18,382 nt of DNA from Balneolaceae bacterium (GCA_007123985.1 SLGA01000328.1:1-18382), one strand, 5' to 3'; positions 7,703 to 16,665 are shown, numbered from the stretch's first letter. The notes: generated by a model not told the origin, from the sequence alone. Program-made: numbers and translations.

Positions 7703-8334
7703 AAAATTCTTCCGTTTAATCCTGTTAGATGTTCTGTCTTGTTTAGATAGACAGGTTTAAATACTCCATCATCATGAATAAGCTGATTGACAGCTCCATT
7801 TGTATGCTCTATAAGGTGCATGTTTTGAAGGCCGTGCCCAAGCCAAACCGATAGTAAAATACGAATAAGGCGTCCATGAATTATCAGTACAATAGTTTCT
7901 CCATAATGTGATCTCAAATACTCTCTTACAGCTGTATCTGCTCTTTCGAATACTTCAGCCGGCGACTCGCCTCCCGGCACTTTCACATTCAACTCACCAT
8001 TCCTCCAGGCACTGTCCAGCTCCTTAATTTCATCTAAAACATCAGAGAATGGCACACCTTCAAAATCTCCAAAATCCATCTCGTCCAGATCTGCATTTTT
8101 TGCTATCAGAAGGCCCGACTCAGTACTGTAGTAACTTGCTGTTTCTTCTGCCCGAATTAGTGAACTGCTTGCAAGAAAATCTGTTTCATAATTCTGAAGG
8201 TATACAGATAAGTGCATTGCCTGTTCTTTACCCGTATTATTCAGGGGTGCGTTTATGCCCCTTCCCTGCAGCATTCCTTTCCGGTTAAACTCAGTTTCAC
8301 CGTGCCGCGCAATGAAGAAGCGGGTTTTGCTCAT
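7699..8334 (-). CDS. Histidine phosphatase family protein (phosphoglycerate-mutase-like)
   Basis: A 211-residue member of the histidine phosphatase superfamily. The phosphate-accepting His is in IARHGETEFNRKG (R10, H11), the second Arg in SSLIRAEETA (R61), the acid in LDEMDFGDFEG (E85), and the second catalytic His in VLIIHGRLIRILL (H153); PGGES at 120-124 is the usual loop. The complete set suggests an active small-molecule phosphatase rather than a true mutase. Relatives include GpmB, CobC and many phosphatases of unknown substrate, and the substrate here cannot be chosen. Both ends overlap neighbours by four bases (ATGA), with an unknown membrane protein gene upstream and menG downstream, which suggests a shared expression unit and possibly a shared process. 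Confidence 0.88.
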   Translation of the reverse strand: MSKTRFFIARHGETEFNRKGMLQGRGINAPLNNTGKEQAMHLSVYLQNYETDFLASSSLIRAEETASYYSTESGLLIAKNADLDEMDFGDFEGVPFSDVLDEIKELDSAWRNGELNVKVPGGESPAEVFERADTAVREYLRSHYGETIVLIIHGRLIRILLSVWLGHGLQNMHLIEHTNGAVNQLIHDDGVFKPVYLNKTEHLTGLNGRIL

Positions 8335-8972
8335 TTCTTTTTTTTCTTCTGATTGTATTCAATAACTGCTTTCTGAACATGCCTGTCCAGTTTTTCAACT
8401 TCTTTGGGTGGCATATTCTGGTACATGGAGTACCTTATCAGAACCATTTTAAGAGTTCTGTCATTCAGCGGTAGTTTATCTCCCTCCTTGTTCGATTCAA
8501 ATTTATCCCACAGCCTTCTCAGCAATCCTATTTTATAGAGGAAGAATGTGATTATTCCCAAAATAACGGCTGTATACATACCCCATATTCCCATAAAACT
8601 TAAAACCACAGCTGCCAGTAATAGCTGAAAGAAGTCGTGATTGATTAATTTTAAAATTGGGGTAGAAGGTAAATTTACAAATGCACTCTTTTTCTGATAC
8701 CAAACGTAATGAAATAACAAAGAAATCCCGGCGGCAAGCCAGGGATTAATTGCAAACGCGAGTGCGAAAAATAGTACCATAGCAAGCGAATCGGCACTGT
8801 CTATCCATGTTACAGCTTTACCGATTAGCTCTTCAAACGGGTACACTTTTAACAGTCCGGGTACATAATCATTTACGGATTTTCTGGTTGCATGGAACCA
8901 GTGACCGCTCGATGTTACTGTTGAAAATGGGGTTTCGAGAATATTTAGTGAGTGAGATCGCTTTGAATTCAT
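8331..8972 (-). CDS. Unknown multi-pass membrane protein
   Basis: I do not recognise this 213-residue protein. It has a soluble N-terminus of about 60 residues, a hydrophobic block at 62-91 and a second at 114-146, each long enough for two helices, so four transmembrane segments are plausible. A charged C-terminal region of about 65 residues follows and ends in a run of lysines. The amphipathic stretch KMVLIRYSMYQNMPPKEVEK precedes the tail. The C-terminus is probably cytoplasmic because of the positive residues after the last helix (LLRRLWDKF). The stop overlaps the ATG of the histidine phosphatase by four bases, and comF lies 39 bases upstream. The start is ATG 8972. No enzyme motif is visible. 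Confidence 0.75.
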   Translation of the reverse strand: MNSKRSHSLNILETPFSTVTSSGHWFHATRKSVNDYVPGLLKVYPFEELIGKAVTWIDSADSLAMVLFFALAFAINPWLAAGISLLFHYVWYQKKSAFVNLPSTPILKLINHDFFQLLLAAVVLSFMGIWGMYTAVILGIITFFLYKIGLLRRLWDKFESNKEGDKLPLNDRTLKMVLIRYSMYQNMPPKEVEKLDRHVQKAVIEYNQKKKKK

Positions 8973-9011
8973 ACCGCTTAAGATAGGCTCAATTCTGTAA
9001 AAATGGTACCG

Positions 9012-9710
9012 TCATGCTTTGGCAATCGTTAGGATACCTGCAGATGCTATTCCTTCAGAGAACAGTGTGCCTGCAAGTTCAAACGTCGTAGCCCCGGTTG
9101 TGTACACGTCGTCGATTATCAGCACGAACTTTCCTTCAAACCGATCTTTCCTGTTCAGCCGAAAAGCACCCTCTAAGTTTTCAGACCTGTCGGAAAGACT
9201 TAACCCTGTTTGGGTTTTTGTTTGCTTTACCCGAGAAACAGCCCCGGGTGCTGCGATCTCCCAATTTGTGGCTCTTTGCAGCCCATTTGCAATTGCCCGA
9301 GCCTGATTGTACCCTCTTTTTCGTTCCTTTTTTTGGTGCAGGGGAACGGGCAATATGATAGGATTGCACGTCTCTATTTCCGTATATAAATGGCTATCTG
9401 CTCTTTGTTTGAACTGTTTACCTGCCAAAAATCCAAGCTCTTCACCCACGCCCATCATGAAATTGTATTTCAGATCGTGCAAAAGTTTTTGCAGATATCC
9501 GCCCTTATCAAATTGCCACATTGAAAATTGAAATTTCACGCCCGATGGCAATATGTCGTCATTGCTGAACTCTGCACTTTCAAACCGATCGAAAAAGCAC
9601 CAGTTGCAGATACTTTTTCCAGTTGATGCAGTAGATTGACCGCAACAAATACAAGTTTCGGGAAACACTATTCCCACAAAGGGCTTAAACAGTTTACGAA
9701 TACTCTTCAT
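9012..9710 (-). CDS. comF: ComF family protein (phosphoribosyltransferase-like)
   Basis: ComF proteins are needed for natural DNA uptake in several bacteria and are thought to help the single-strand import step in the cytoplasm. This 232-residue protein has the N-terminal four-cysteine zinc-binding block CICCGQ...SICNWC (C20, C23, C35, C38), the family block PVPLHQKKERKRGYNQARAI (121-140), and the PRPP-binding loop VLIIDDVYTTGAT (196-208) of a type I phosphoribosyltransferase fold. Length is normal. It is the first gene of the minus-strand group and is divergent from the rodZ-like gene across 122 bases. No other competence gene lies in the window, so a role in transformation is by family only. 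Confidence 0.9.
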   Translation of the reverse strand: MKSIRKLFKPFVGIVFPETCICCGQSTASTGKSICNWCFFDRFESAEFSNDDILPSGVKFQFSMWQFDKGGYLQKLLHDLKYNFMMGVGEELGFLAGKQFKQRADSHLYTEIETCNPIILPVPLHQKKERKRGYNQARAIANGLQRATNWEIAAPGAVSRVKQTKTQTGLSLSDRSENLEGAFRLNRKDRFEGKFVLIIDDVYTTGATTFELAGTLFSEGIASAGILTIAKA

Positions 9711-9832
9711 ATAGGTATGAGCTGTAAATCGTAAAAATCTTACACTATTTTCACATATTTTTTAATGTATCTTTAGGCTCGGTTTAGGATTCGTTAGATT
9801 TATTTATTGCAACCCGAAAACAGACTTTTTTT
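9711..9832. promoter_or_regulatory. Divergent intergenic region between comF and the rodZ-like gene
   Basis: This 122-base AT-rich gap must hold promoters for both divergent units. On the plus strand TATCTTTA at 9768-9775 is one base from the Bacteroidetes -7 consensus TAnnTTTG and lies about 58 bases upstream of the rodZ start, but no clear TTTG -33 partner is present. A short GTAA-N5-TTAC repeat at 9731-9743 is too small to interpret. Promoter positions are therefore only suggested. Confidence 0.3.
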
Positions 9833-11053
9833 ATGCCTTCAATTGGTAAAGACCTTCAAAAAATCCGCAATCATCTCGGTTACACAATTCAGGATATTCA
9901 ACAATTCACGAAAATCCCTGTAGATACCCTTCAATCCATCGAAAATAACACCATTTTTGAACGATCCGCTGAAGGAACTACGTATATACGAAGTTTTATC
10001 AGAAGCTATGGGCGTTCACTGCGCATAGATGACGACACTCTGATCAAAGCTCTCGACCAGCAATCGAATGGTAACTATAGTAATCTTTTGCTTCAGGATT
10101 TTCCCGATCTGGTATCATCTACACCGAATGAAAATCTGAATCCCCCAATCTCTGCTGATGAGCCGATTTCCAGGCAGGTTGAAGATAGTGATGCAAGTAA
10201 ACCGGAAACGGAACCTGTAAAAAATCAACAACTCGACAAAACTGTTACTGAGACAGCTGAGCAACCGGATGAGCCAACAGACGAGCCGGAAGAAGTTCTC
10301 TCTGAGTCTCCTAACATCAGTACCGCTGCGGCTGGAGATTCTGATAAAATCGTTACAACAGAAACACCGGCAAATGAGCCATCACCTGCAAAAAATACAG
10401 CCGAACCCTCCCTTGACAGTGTAAACTGGGCCGACCTTGGAAATAAAGCTCATCACAGAAAGAGATCATCTTCTGGATGGATTTTCGGTATCATTATTTT
10501 GATTGCACTGGCCGCTGTAGCCGTTTATTTGTGGATGAATAATGATCTGTTTAGCTCTGCAGATGATCAGGGGAATGATCCGCCGATAACTGAATACCAA
10601 TCATCTCCGGGGAGTGTTTCTCTCGACCTTACGAACAACAATCTTCAGGAAGATAGCGAAACGTATGAAGATCAACCGGCTGCTCCCGCATCAACCAGTC
10701 TCGATGACATGCTTTTCATAACTGTTTATGCCGCTTATGATGTTGTTGACCCCGTTCGGGTTTGGAGTGACTTAAAACCCCGCCTTGATCCTTACTGGCT
10801 GGAACAGGGTATGGCCCTGAATTTTGAATTTCAGGATACCGTTCGAATCAGAGGCCCCTATTCGAACATGCTGCTCTTTAAAAACGGGCATCGAATCAGC
10901 GACTTTCAGGAATACTTCATAGAAGAAGAAAATTATGTGGAACTTACCCGTGATTATTTCACTTCTGATCCGAAGTGGTCGAACAGTGTGCCGTTTGATC
11001 TACCTGCCGGAGTTTCTGCACCGGAAAGTGTAGAAAACAGGCCTACCTTTTAA
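9833..11053 (+). CDS. rodZ: RodZ-like cytoskeletal/HTH membrane protein
   Basis: RodZ links the MreB filament to the wall-elongation machinery in rod-shaped cells. The 406-residue protein has the RodZ order: an N-terminal Xre-type helix-turn-helix (GKDLQKIRNHLGYTIQDIQ...TYIRSFIRSYGRSLRID, residues 5-66), a long acidic Pro/Glu/Thr-rich linker (about 95-205), a basic stretch HHRKRSSSG, one membrane helix (about 214-235) and an extracytoplasmic domain (about 290-385) where DUF4115-like folds sit. The ATG at 9833 has no clear Shine-Dalgarno sequence. ligA follows 20 bases downstream on the same strand and is probably co-transcribed. The C-terminal domain is divergent, so RodZ function is likely but not proven; mreB is not in the window. 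Confidence 0.82.
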   Translation: MPSIGKDLQKIRNHLGYTIQDIQQFTKIPVDTLQSIENNTIFERSAEGTTYIRSFIRSYGRSLRIDDDTLIKALDQQSNGNYSNLLLQDFPDLVSSTPNENLNPPISADEPISRQVEDSDASKPETEPVKNQQLDKTVTETAEQPDEPTDEPEEVLSESPNISTAAAGDSDKIVTTETPANEPSPAKNTAEPSLDSVNWADLGNKAHHRKRSSSGWIFGIIILIALAAVAVYLWMNNDLFSSADDQGNDPPITEYQSSPGSVSLDLTNNNLQEDSETYEDQPAAPASTSLDDMLFITVYAAYDVVDPVRVWSDLKPRLDPYWLEQGMALNFEFQDTVRIRGPYSNMLLFKNGHRISDFQEYFIEEENYVELTRDYFTSDPKWSNSVPFDLPAGVSAPESVENRPTF

Positions 11054-11073
11054 AATTTACAATTTTCGATTGT

Positions 11074-13074
11074 ATGGACAGAACCTCCGCTGAAAAACGG
11101 GCAGTCGTTTTACGCGATTTGTTAGAAAAGGCTAACCGTGCATACTACGTGGATGCCCAGCCATTTATAAGTGACAAAGAATTCGACAGTGCACTGGCTG
11201 AACTCGCGGAATTGGAAGAAAATTTTGATCTGGATACTGAAAATTCTCCAACTCAACGTGTTGGCGGTGAACCTACAAGCAGCTTTCCCAATGTAGAGCA
11301 TCCTCAACAGATGCTCAGCCTTGATAACACATACAACGAAGAAGAACTTCGTGATTTCGACAGACGAGTTGGTGATATTCTGGGCCACAAAAATTTTTCG
11401 TATGCAGTTGAACTAAAATTTGACGGTGCATCCATCCGGTTGCGATATGAAACCGGGAATCTTGTTTTAGGTGCTACCCGCGGAAATGGATCAAAGGGGG
11501 ATGAAATCACGCAAAATCTTAAAACAGTTCGTGATATTCCTCTGAAAATTGACCAAAATGTGCCCACTGTTTTTGAACTGCGCGGTGAGGCCTACATGGA
11601 GAAAGAAGCATTTATCAGACTAAATGAAAACAGAGAGCAGCAAGGTTTGCAGCCTTTTGCAAATCCAAGAAACTCTACAGCCGGATCACTTAAGATGCAG
11701 GATCCGCGCGAAGTAGCCCGCAGGCCAATACGATTCTTTGCATTTGACCTTCTGCTTGACGAACGCGATGAGGATCGCACCCACTTCTCCAAAATGCAAC
11801 TCTTAAAAAATTGGGGGATTCCGGTTTGTGAACACTTCAAAGTTTGCAACTCGATTGATGAAGTTTTATCAATTATAAATGAGTGGGATAACCTTAGACG
11901 AACCCTCCCCTATGATACTGACGGTGTGGTTATCAAAGTGAATGAAGAAAGGTTTTATGAAGAACTTGGAAATACCTCAAAATTTCCACGATGGGCCATT
12001 GCCTACAAATTTGAGGCAGAACAGGCAGTAACCACTCTGGAATCCATCACACTTCAGGTTGGAAGACTTGGCAAAATCACCCCGGTAGCTGAATTAAAAC
12101 CGGTACTACTTGCCGGAACCACGGTAAAACGGGCTTCACTTCATAATGAAGATGAAATTCTTAGAAAGGACATACGCCCGGGTGATTCCGTAGTTGTTGA
12201 GAAGGCGGGTGAAATCATACCCCAGGTAATTCATGTAGTAAATCCAGATAGAGAAAACAGATCACAGCCATTTCAAATGCCGAAAGATTGCCCGGCATGC
12301 GGAGAAAAGCTTGAAAAATTTGAGGGCGAGGTTGACTGGAGGTGCGTGAACCCGCAATGCCCGCCTCAGGTGAGAGAGCGATTAACGCATTTTGCATCCC
12401 GCGACGCACTGGATATCGAAGGGCTCGGTGAAGCGGTAGTTGAACAGCTCCTTAACGAAGGTTTGATTAAAACTTACGCAGATTTTTACAACCTTAAAGA
12501 AGAAGAGCTGATACCGCTGGAGCGAATGGCAGAAAAAAGTGCTCAAAATCTTATAGAAGCCATAGAGCGGAGCAAAGAACAATCACTCGATAGAATAATT
12601 TTTGCATTGGGCATTCGGTTTGTAGGCAAAACGGTATCAAAAGATCTGGCCACTCATTTTAAAACAGTGGAAAAGCTTATAAATGCCGATTTTGACGAAC
12701 TTGTTGGCATAAACTCCATCGGGCCAAAAATTGCCGATTCTGTAATTGCATTTTTTAGTAATGAGAAGAACAGGCAGCTAATTAGCCGTCTTGAAAATGC
12801 CGGATTGAATTTTACCATGGAAGAAACAGAAAACCTGTCGCAAACATTACAAGACAAAAAATTTGTTTTAACCGGTACACTGCCTACCATGTCGAGAAGT
12901 GAAGCCAAAGAACTTATTGAGCTGCATGGCGGCAGTACCAGCTCTTCAGTTAGTAAAAATACGGATTATCTGCTGGCCGGAGATACACCGGGAAGCAAAT
13001 ACGAAAAGGCTAAAAAACTGAATATTCCTGTTTTATCCGAATCAGATTTATTGGCATTAATCGAAAAGAAGTAA
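11074..13074 (+). CDS. ligA: NAD+-dependent DNA ligase LigA
   Basis: LigA seals nicks in DNA during replication and repair using NAD+. The 666-residue protein is full length. It shows an N-terminal Ia domain (Y24/Y25 and D34 region, NAYY-type RAYYV), the adenylated lysine K115 in VELKFDGASIRL, the nucleotide-binding YDTDGVVIKVN and IAYKFEAE motifs of the adenylation domain, an OB domain (QVGRLGKITPVAELKPV), a four-cysteine zinc finger at C406, C409, C424 and C429, tandem helix-hairpin-helix motifs from about 440 to 580, and a C-terminal BRCT domain from about 593 (KKFVLTGTLPTMSRSEAKEL). All key residues are present. It starts 20 bases after the rodZ-like stop. Confidence 0.98.
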   Translation: MDRTSAEKRAVVLRDLLEKANRAYYVDAQPFISDKEFDSALAELAELEENFDLDTENSPTQRVGGEPTSSFPNVEHPQQMLSLDNTYNEEELRDFDRRVGDILGHKNFSYAVELKFDGASIRLRYETGNLVLGATRGNGSKGDEITQNLKTVRDIPLKIDQNVPTVFELRGEAYMEKEAFIRLNENREQQGLQPFANPRNSTAGSLKMQDPREVARRPIRFFAFDLLLDERDEDRTHFSKMQLLKNWGIPVCEHFKVCNSIDEVLSIINEWDNLRRTLPYDTDGVVIKVNEERFYEELGNTSKFPRWAIAYKFEAEQAVTTLESITLQVGRLGKITPVAELKPVLLAGTTVKRASLHNEDEILRKDIRPGDSVVVEKAGEIIPQVIHVVNPDRENRSQPFQMPKDCPACGEKLEKFEGEVDWRCVNPQCPPQVRERLTHFASRDALDIEGLGEAVVEQLLNEGLIKTYADFYNLKEEELIPLERMAEKSAQNLIEAIERSKEQSLDRIIFALGIRFVGKTVSKDLATHFKTVEKLINADFDELVGINSIGPKIADSVIAFFSNEKNRQLISRLENAGLNFTMEETENLSQTLQDKKFVLTGTLPTMSRSEAKELIELHGGSTSSSVSKNTDYLLAGDTPGSKYEKAKKLNIPVLSESDLLALIEKK

Positions 13075-13253
13075 ACGAATCCTTTACACTATTAAGGGTT
13101 TGATATTATTCAAGTAATCAGATTAAACGGGGCTATTTGAAATGCTCAGATCCACAGATATGAGGTAATCTCTTTTATTTTGACGATACCCTCCTTATAC
13201 TTTCAAATGTTTACACGTTCTTCTTACAGGCGTGGTGCATATAAATATATTTT

Positions 13254-15629
13254 ATGAGCATTTTAAAAAAACTTGGTTTAGCACAAAAGAAAAGCGAATC
13301 TCTGCCTCCCATTGGTGCAAATAAAATTAAAGAGCAGCAGGAGGCTACTGAAAGAAAAAATAAGTATTTCAGAGTTATTACAGTGCTTGTTTTTTTGGGC
13401 GTGGTTCTCGCCTCTTTGCCTCAAACTACTTTTCAGCCGGTGGCAAGCTATTCTATCGGGGAACCCTGGAGAGCTGAAGACCTAACGGCTCCATTTACCT
13501 TTGCTATTCAAAAAACAGACAGCGAATTAGAAGAAGAGCGCGATGAAATCAGGCAGCAGACTGCCCCAATTTTTCATGTTGATAACAATGCCAGTGTAAT
13601 TATCGAGTCCCGCATAGATTCTATTTACCGCACATTACAGCCGGTTTTGGATAGCTACCTGCAGTGGCAGGAATCCCGCGGGCAGGCTGATGAATCCGCT
13701 GCTGAAAGTGACAGCCTGCAATTTCTGCAGGATAAAGATTCCGCAAATTTGAGGCTCAGCAATGAGCACTGGAATGTACTTTTAGAAAATTATGCAACGG
13801 TAATTTTGAACAATCAACCGGAACGCCGTGCTGTGGTGTTTCAGATCAGAACTCAGCTATTCGACCTGATCGATCAGATTTTGGCGGATGGAATTATCGA
13901 CAGAACAAAAGAAGGCATCGACAACAATGAAATCATCATCCGAAATCTTCGACAACTAACCGAACGATCTGTTTCACTTGCCAATATTCGCGATCTGGAA
14001 GAGGCTTCTGATTTTGTTCAGCTACAGCTAAACAGAGGGTTTGTACCGGATGTAGCCCGGATTGGATTTGAGCTTTTCAGGCAGGTTATCAGACCAAATC
14101 TCTATTTCAGCGAAACCGATACAGATTCATATCTCGAAGAGCAACTTTCCAACATCTCAACAACAAAGGGTGCTGTTGATCAGGGGCAGATTATTGTAAG
14201 AAGAGGTGATATTGTAACTGCAGAGACTGATAATATTCTCCGCAGCCTCGCAGAGGCACGCGCGCTAACTGCCACCGAACTTGAAAGGTGGCTGCGGTAC
14301 CTCGGGGAAGCTATAGTAGTAATTATCGCCACGTTTATGTTCTTCATCTATATTTTTCTCTATAGAAAGAAAATCTACGATCTGCCGTCCATGTTTTTAC
14401 TGGTGTTTCTTGTGATGGGAATTGTAGCCCTTGCGAGTGCATTAATCTACCCGTTTGAAAATGTAAACAGCTACATTGTACCCATTGCAGTGGCACCTAT
14501 CATACTTACCATTATATTTGATTCCAGAGTAGGCTTGATGGCAACGGTTACTCTTGCAATTATTACCGGTATTGTACACGATTACAACTTTGAATACCTG
14601 GTTGCTACAATTGCTGCGTGCAGTTTAGGTGTATTTTCAGTAAGGGATATCAAGAAAAGATCCCAGTTTTTCTTCATCACACCGGGGATTGTTTTTATCT
14701 CTTACATGCTCGTAATTTCAGGGTTTGGACTTGCCCGTTTTACCGGTTGGGAGAAGTTTTTTGGTGATCTCTTTTTCATAGGCGTTAACTCGGTATTTAT
14801 CCTCTTCACCTATCCCCTTATTCTTCTCTTTGAAAAGATGTTCAAAATCACCACTGATTTTACACTTCTTGAACTTGCCGATACCAACCTGCCTTTAATG
14901 AAAGAGCTTATGAGTAAAGCACCTGGCACGTTCCATCACAGTCTTCAGGTTGCAAATCTTTCTGAATCAGCAGCCTCAGATATTGGAGCAAACGCCCTTC
15001 TTTGCCGTGTTGGAGCCATGTATCATGATATAGGTAAGATGGTAAAACCCTCCTATTTTATCGAAAATCAGAACAAATCGAACGACCACGATAAGCTCAA
15101 ACCCCGGATGAGTGCACTTGTCATCAAAGCACACATCAGTGAGGGGGTGAAAATCGCAAAAGAGCACAATTTACCTGATGTTATCATTGATCTAATTAAG
15201 ACACACCACGGTACTTCGCTTATTCGCTATTTCCATCAAAAAGCAACTGAAGACTCCGCTTCAATACAAGAGGAAGATTTCAGGTACGATGGGCCAACTC
15301 CATTTACAAAAGAACAGGGAATTCTGATGCTGGCAGACGGAGTTGAGGCGTCGTGCCGTGCCATGAAAGATACCACCTACAGCAAGCTTGAAAATCAAAT
15401 CAACCGTATTGTTGACGGTGCAATTAATGATGGTCAGCTGAGTAACTGTCCGCTTACCTTCCGGCAGATTCAAACCATAAAAGAGTCATTTCTCGGGATA
15501 CTGAAAGGGGTCTATCACAGTAGAATTGAATATCCCGATGAAAAAAAAGACCCCAATAAAGGTAAGACCTCAGACAAATCAGCTGAAAAAGTAAACCCGG
15601 ACGTGATTGAGGATAAAGAGAACGAATAG
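13254..15629 (+). CDS. pgpH: 7TM-HD cyclic-di-AMP phosphodiesterase, PgpH type
   Basis: PgpH-type enzymes hydrolyse the second messenger c-di-AMP to pApA at the inner membrane. The 791-residue protein has the family order: a short cytoplasmic N-terminus, one helix (about 38-55), a large extracytoplasmic 7TMR-HDED domain (about 65-340), a block of transmembrane helices (about 350-528) and a cytoplasmic HD domain. HD metal ligands are visible: H561 in FHHSLQV, H591/D592 in YHDIGKM, H651/H652 in IKTHHGTS and D695 in LADGVEAS. The extracytoplasmic domain contains a polar acidic stretch at about 140-168. The C-terminal 30 residues are charged and probably disordered. xerD begins at the very next base after the TAG stop. 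The upstream gap of 179 bases separates it from ligA and should contain its promoter, which I could not locate securely. Confidence 0.93.
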   Translation: MSILKKLGLAQKKSESLPPIGANKIKEQQEATERKNKYFRVITVLVFLGVVLASLPQTTFQPVASYSIGEPWRAEDLTAPFTFAIQKTDSELEEERDEIRQQTAPIFHVDNNASVIIESRIDSIYRTLQPVLDSYLQWQESRGQADESAAESDSLQFLQDKDSANLRLSNEHWNVLLENYATVILNNQPERRAVVFQIRTQLFDLIDQILADGIIDRTKEGIDNNEIIIRNLRQLTERSVSLANIRDLEEASDFVQLQLNRGFVPDVARIGFELFRQVIRPNLYFSETDTDSYLEEQLSNISTTKGAVDQGQIIVRRGDIVTAETDNILRSLAEARALTATELERWLRYLGEAIVVIIATFMFFIYIFLYRKKIYDLPSMFLLVFLVMGIVALASALIYPFENVNSYIVPIAVAPIILTIIFDSRVGLMATVTLAIITGIVHDYNFEYLVATIAACSLGVFSVRDIKKRSQFFFITPGIVFISYMLVISGFGLARFTGWEKFFGDLFFIGVNSVFILFTYPLILLFEKMFKITTDFTLLELADTNLPLMKELMSKAPGTFHHSLQVANLSESAASDIGANALLCRVGAMYHDIGKMVKPSYFIENQNKSNDHDKLKPRMSALVIKAHISEGVKIAKEHNLPDVIIDLIKTHHGTSLIRYFHQKATEDSASIQEEDFRYDGPTPFTKEQGILMLADGVEASCRAMKDTTYSKLENQINRIVDGAINDGQLSNCPLTFRQIQTIKESFLGILKGVYHSRIEYPDEKKDPNKGKTSDKSAEKVNPDVIEDKENE

Positions 15630-16541
15630 ATGGCTCATTTTGAAGCAGAACTGAAACGTTATATGCAGTTCATTAAGCTTGAAAAAGGACTATCAGAAAA
15701 CTCTGTTCTCTCCTATCGGAACGACCTTGAGCGTTATCTGAACTTTATATCAAAAGATCTTCAGCTAAAAAATCTTGGCGGGATTACACTTTCACATATT
15801 GAAAATTTTCTGGTTGAACTCACAGAACTTGGACTCGCCGTTAGTTCCATCGCACGAAATATATCAAGTATTCGCAGTTTCCACGAATTTGCAATGGTTG
15901 AAGGAATGGCAGATGCAAATCCCGCTGAACTTGTAGAGCTGCCAAGAAAGGCCGCAAAACTTCCGGAAGTGCTCGATACACACGAAGTAGAAAAAATTAT
16001 CAATGCAGCCGACAGAACTATTTTTGCCGGAATACGTGATGCGGCCATTCTGGAAACACTCTATGCAAGTGGCATGAGAGTTAGCGAACTGACAGATCTT
16101 GAGCCGGATCGGCTCTTCTTTGAAATCGGATTTATACGAGTGGTAGGAAAAGGTAATAAAGAGCGCTTGGTTCCTGTTGGCGAAATTGCACAACAAGCGA
16201 TTGAGCACTACACAGAGACTGCACGTAACGTTTTTTTGAATGATAAAAATCCTCAAAAAAGTGAGAATAAACTTTTTCTGAACCAACGAGGCGGTCCGTT
16301 AACCCGCATGAGTGTTTGGAATATTGTAAATAAGTACGCCAAAAAAGCGGGTATCAAAAAAAATGTCTATCCGCATATTTTTCGGCACTCGTTTGCAACA
16401 CATTTACTTGAGGGCGGCGCAGATCTGAGAGCCGTTCAGGAGATGCTGGGCCACACTTCTATCACCACAACAGAAATCTATACCCATGTTGACCGCTCGC
16501 TGCTACACCAGGTGCACAAGCAATTTCATCCGCGGGCATAA
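15630..16541 (+). CDS. xerD: Tyrosine site-specific recombinase XerD
   Basis: XerC/XerD recombinases resolve chromosome dimers at dif during division. The 303-residue protein has the N-terminal SAM-like core-binding domain (about 1-100) and the catalytic domain with every active-site residue: R150 in ASGMRVSEL, K174 in GKGNKERLVPVG, H249 and R252 in HIFRHSFATHLLEGGADL, H275 in MLGHTSITTT and the nucleophile Y284 in EIYTHVD. The size and motif spacing match XerD closely; XerC remains possible because the two are similar and many relatives in this lineage use one or both. The ATG follows the pgpH TAG with no gap, and a purine-rich stretch inside the pgpH 3' end can serve as ribosome binding site. 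Confidence 0.93.
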   Translation: MAHFEAELKRYMQFIKLEKGLSENSVLSYRNDLERYLNFISKDLQLKNLGGITLSHIENFLVELTELGLAVSSIARNISSIRSFHEFAMVEGMADANPAELVELPRKAAKLPEVLDTHEVEKIINAADRTIFAGIRDAAILETLYASGMRVSELTDLEPDRLFFEIGFIRVVGKGNKERLVPVGEIAQQAIEHYTETARNVFLNDKNPQKSENKLFLNQRGGPLTRMSVWNIVNKYAKKAGIKKNVYPHIFRHSFATHLLEGGADLRAVQEMLGHTSITTTEIYTHVDRSLLHQVHKQFHPRA

Positions 16542-16598
16542 CGTATTTCTGAATTCCGGCTGCATGTGTATTATGATCCATTCAAATCAAATTAGTAA

Positions 16599-16627
16599 TT
16601 GACAAGCTGGATACTGTAGCGTAAATT
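16599..16627 (+). promoter_or_regulatory. Predicted sigma70-type promoter of arsM
   Basis: TTGACA at 16599-16604 is a perfect -35 element, followed after 17 bases by TAAATT at 16622-16627, a four-of-six -10 match. It sits about 40-65 bases upstream of the arsM ATG. Vegetative promoters in Bacteroidota usually have a different consensus, so recognition depends on the host lineage. Its position directly before the palindrome at 16629-16644 is the main support. Confidence 0.45.
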
Positions 16628-16628
16628 C

Positions 16629-16644
16629 ATCGTGATATTACGAT
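16629..16644. promoter_or_regulatory. Candidate ArsR operator upstream of arsM
   Basis: The palindrome ATCGTGATATTACGAT has perfect 5-base arms and an inner ATAT core; seven of eight symmetric pairs match. It begins 1 base after the predicted -10 element and would cover the transcription start, where an ArsR/SmtB repressor would block RNA polymerase. AT-rich palindromes of this general shape are usual for ArsR-family operators. No second copy is seen upstream of arsR or of the arsC-like gene. Confidence 0.5.
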
Positions 16645-16665
16645 TAATAAATCCATGCCACCTCG

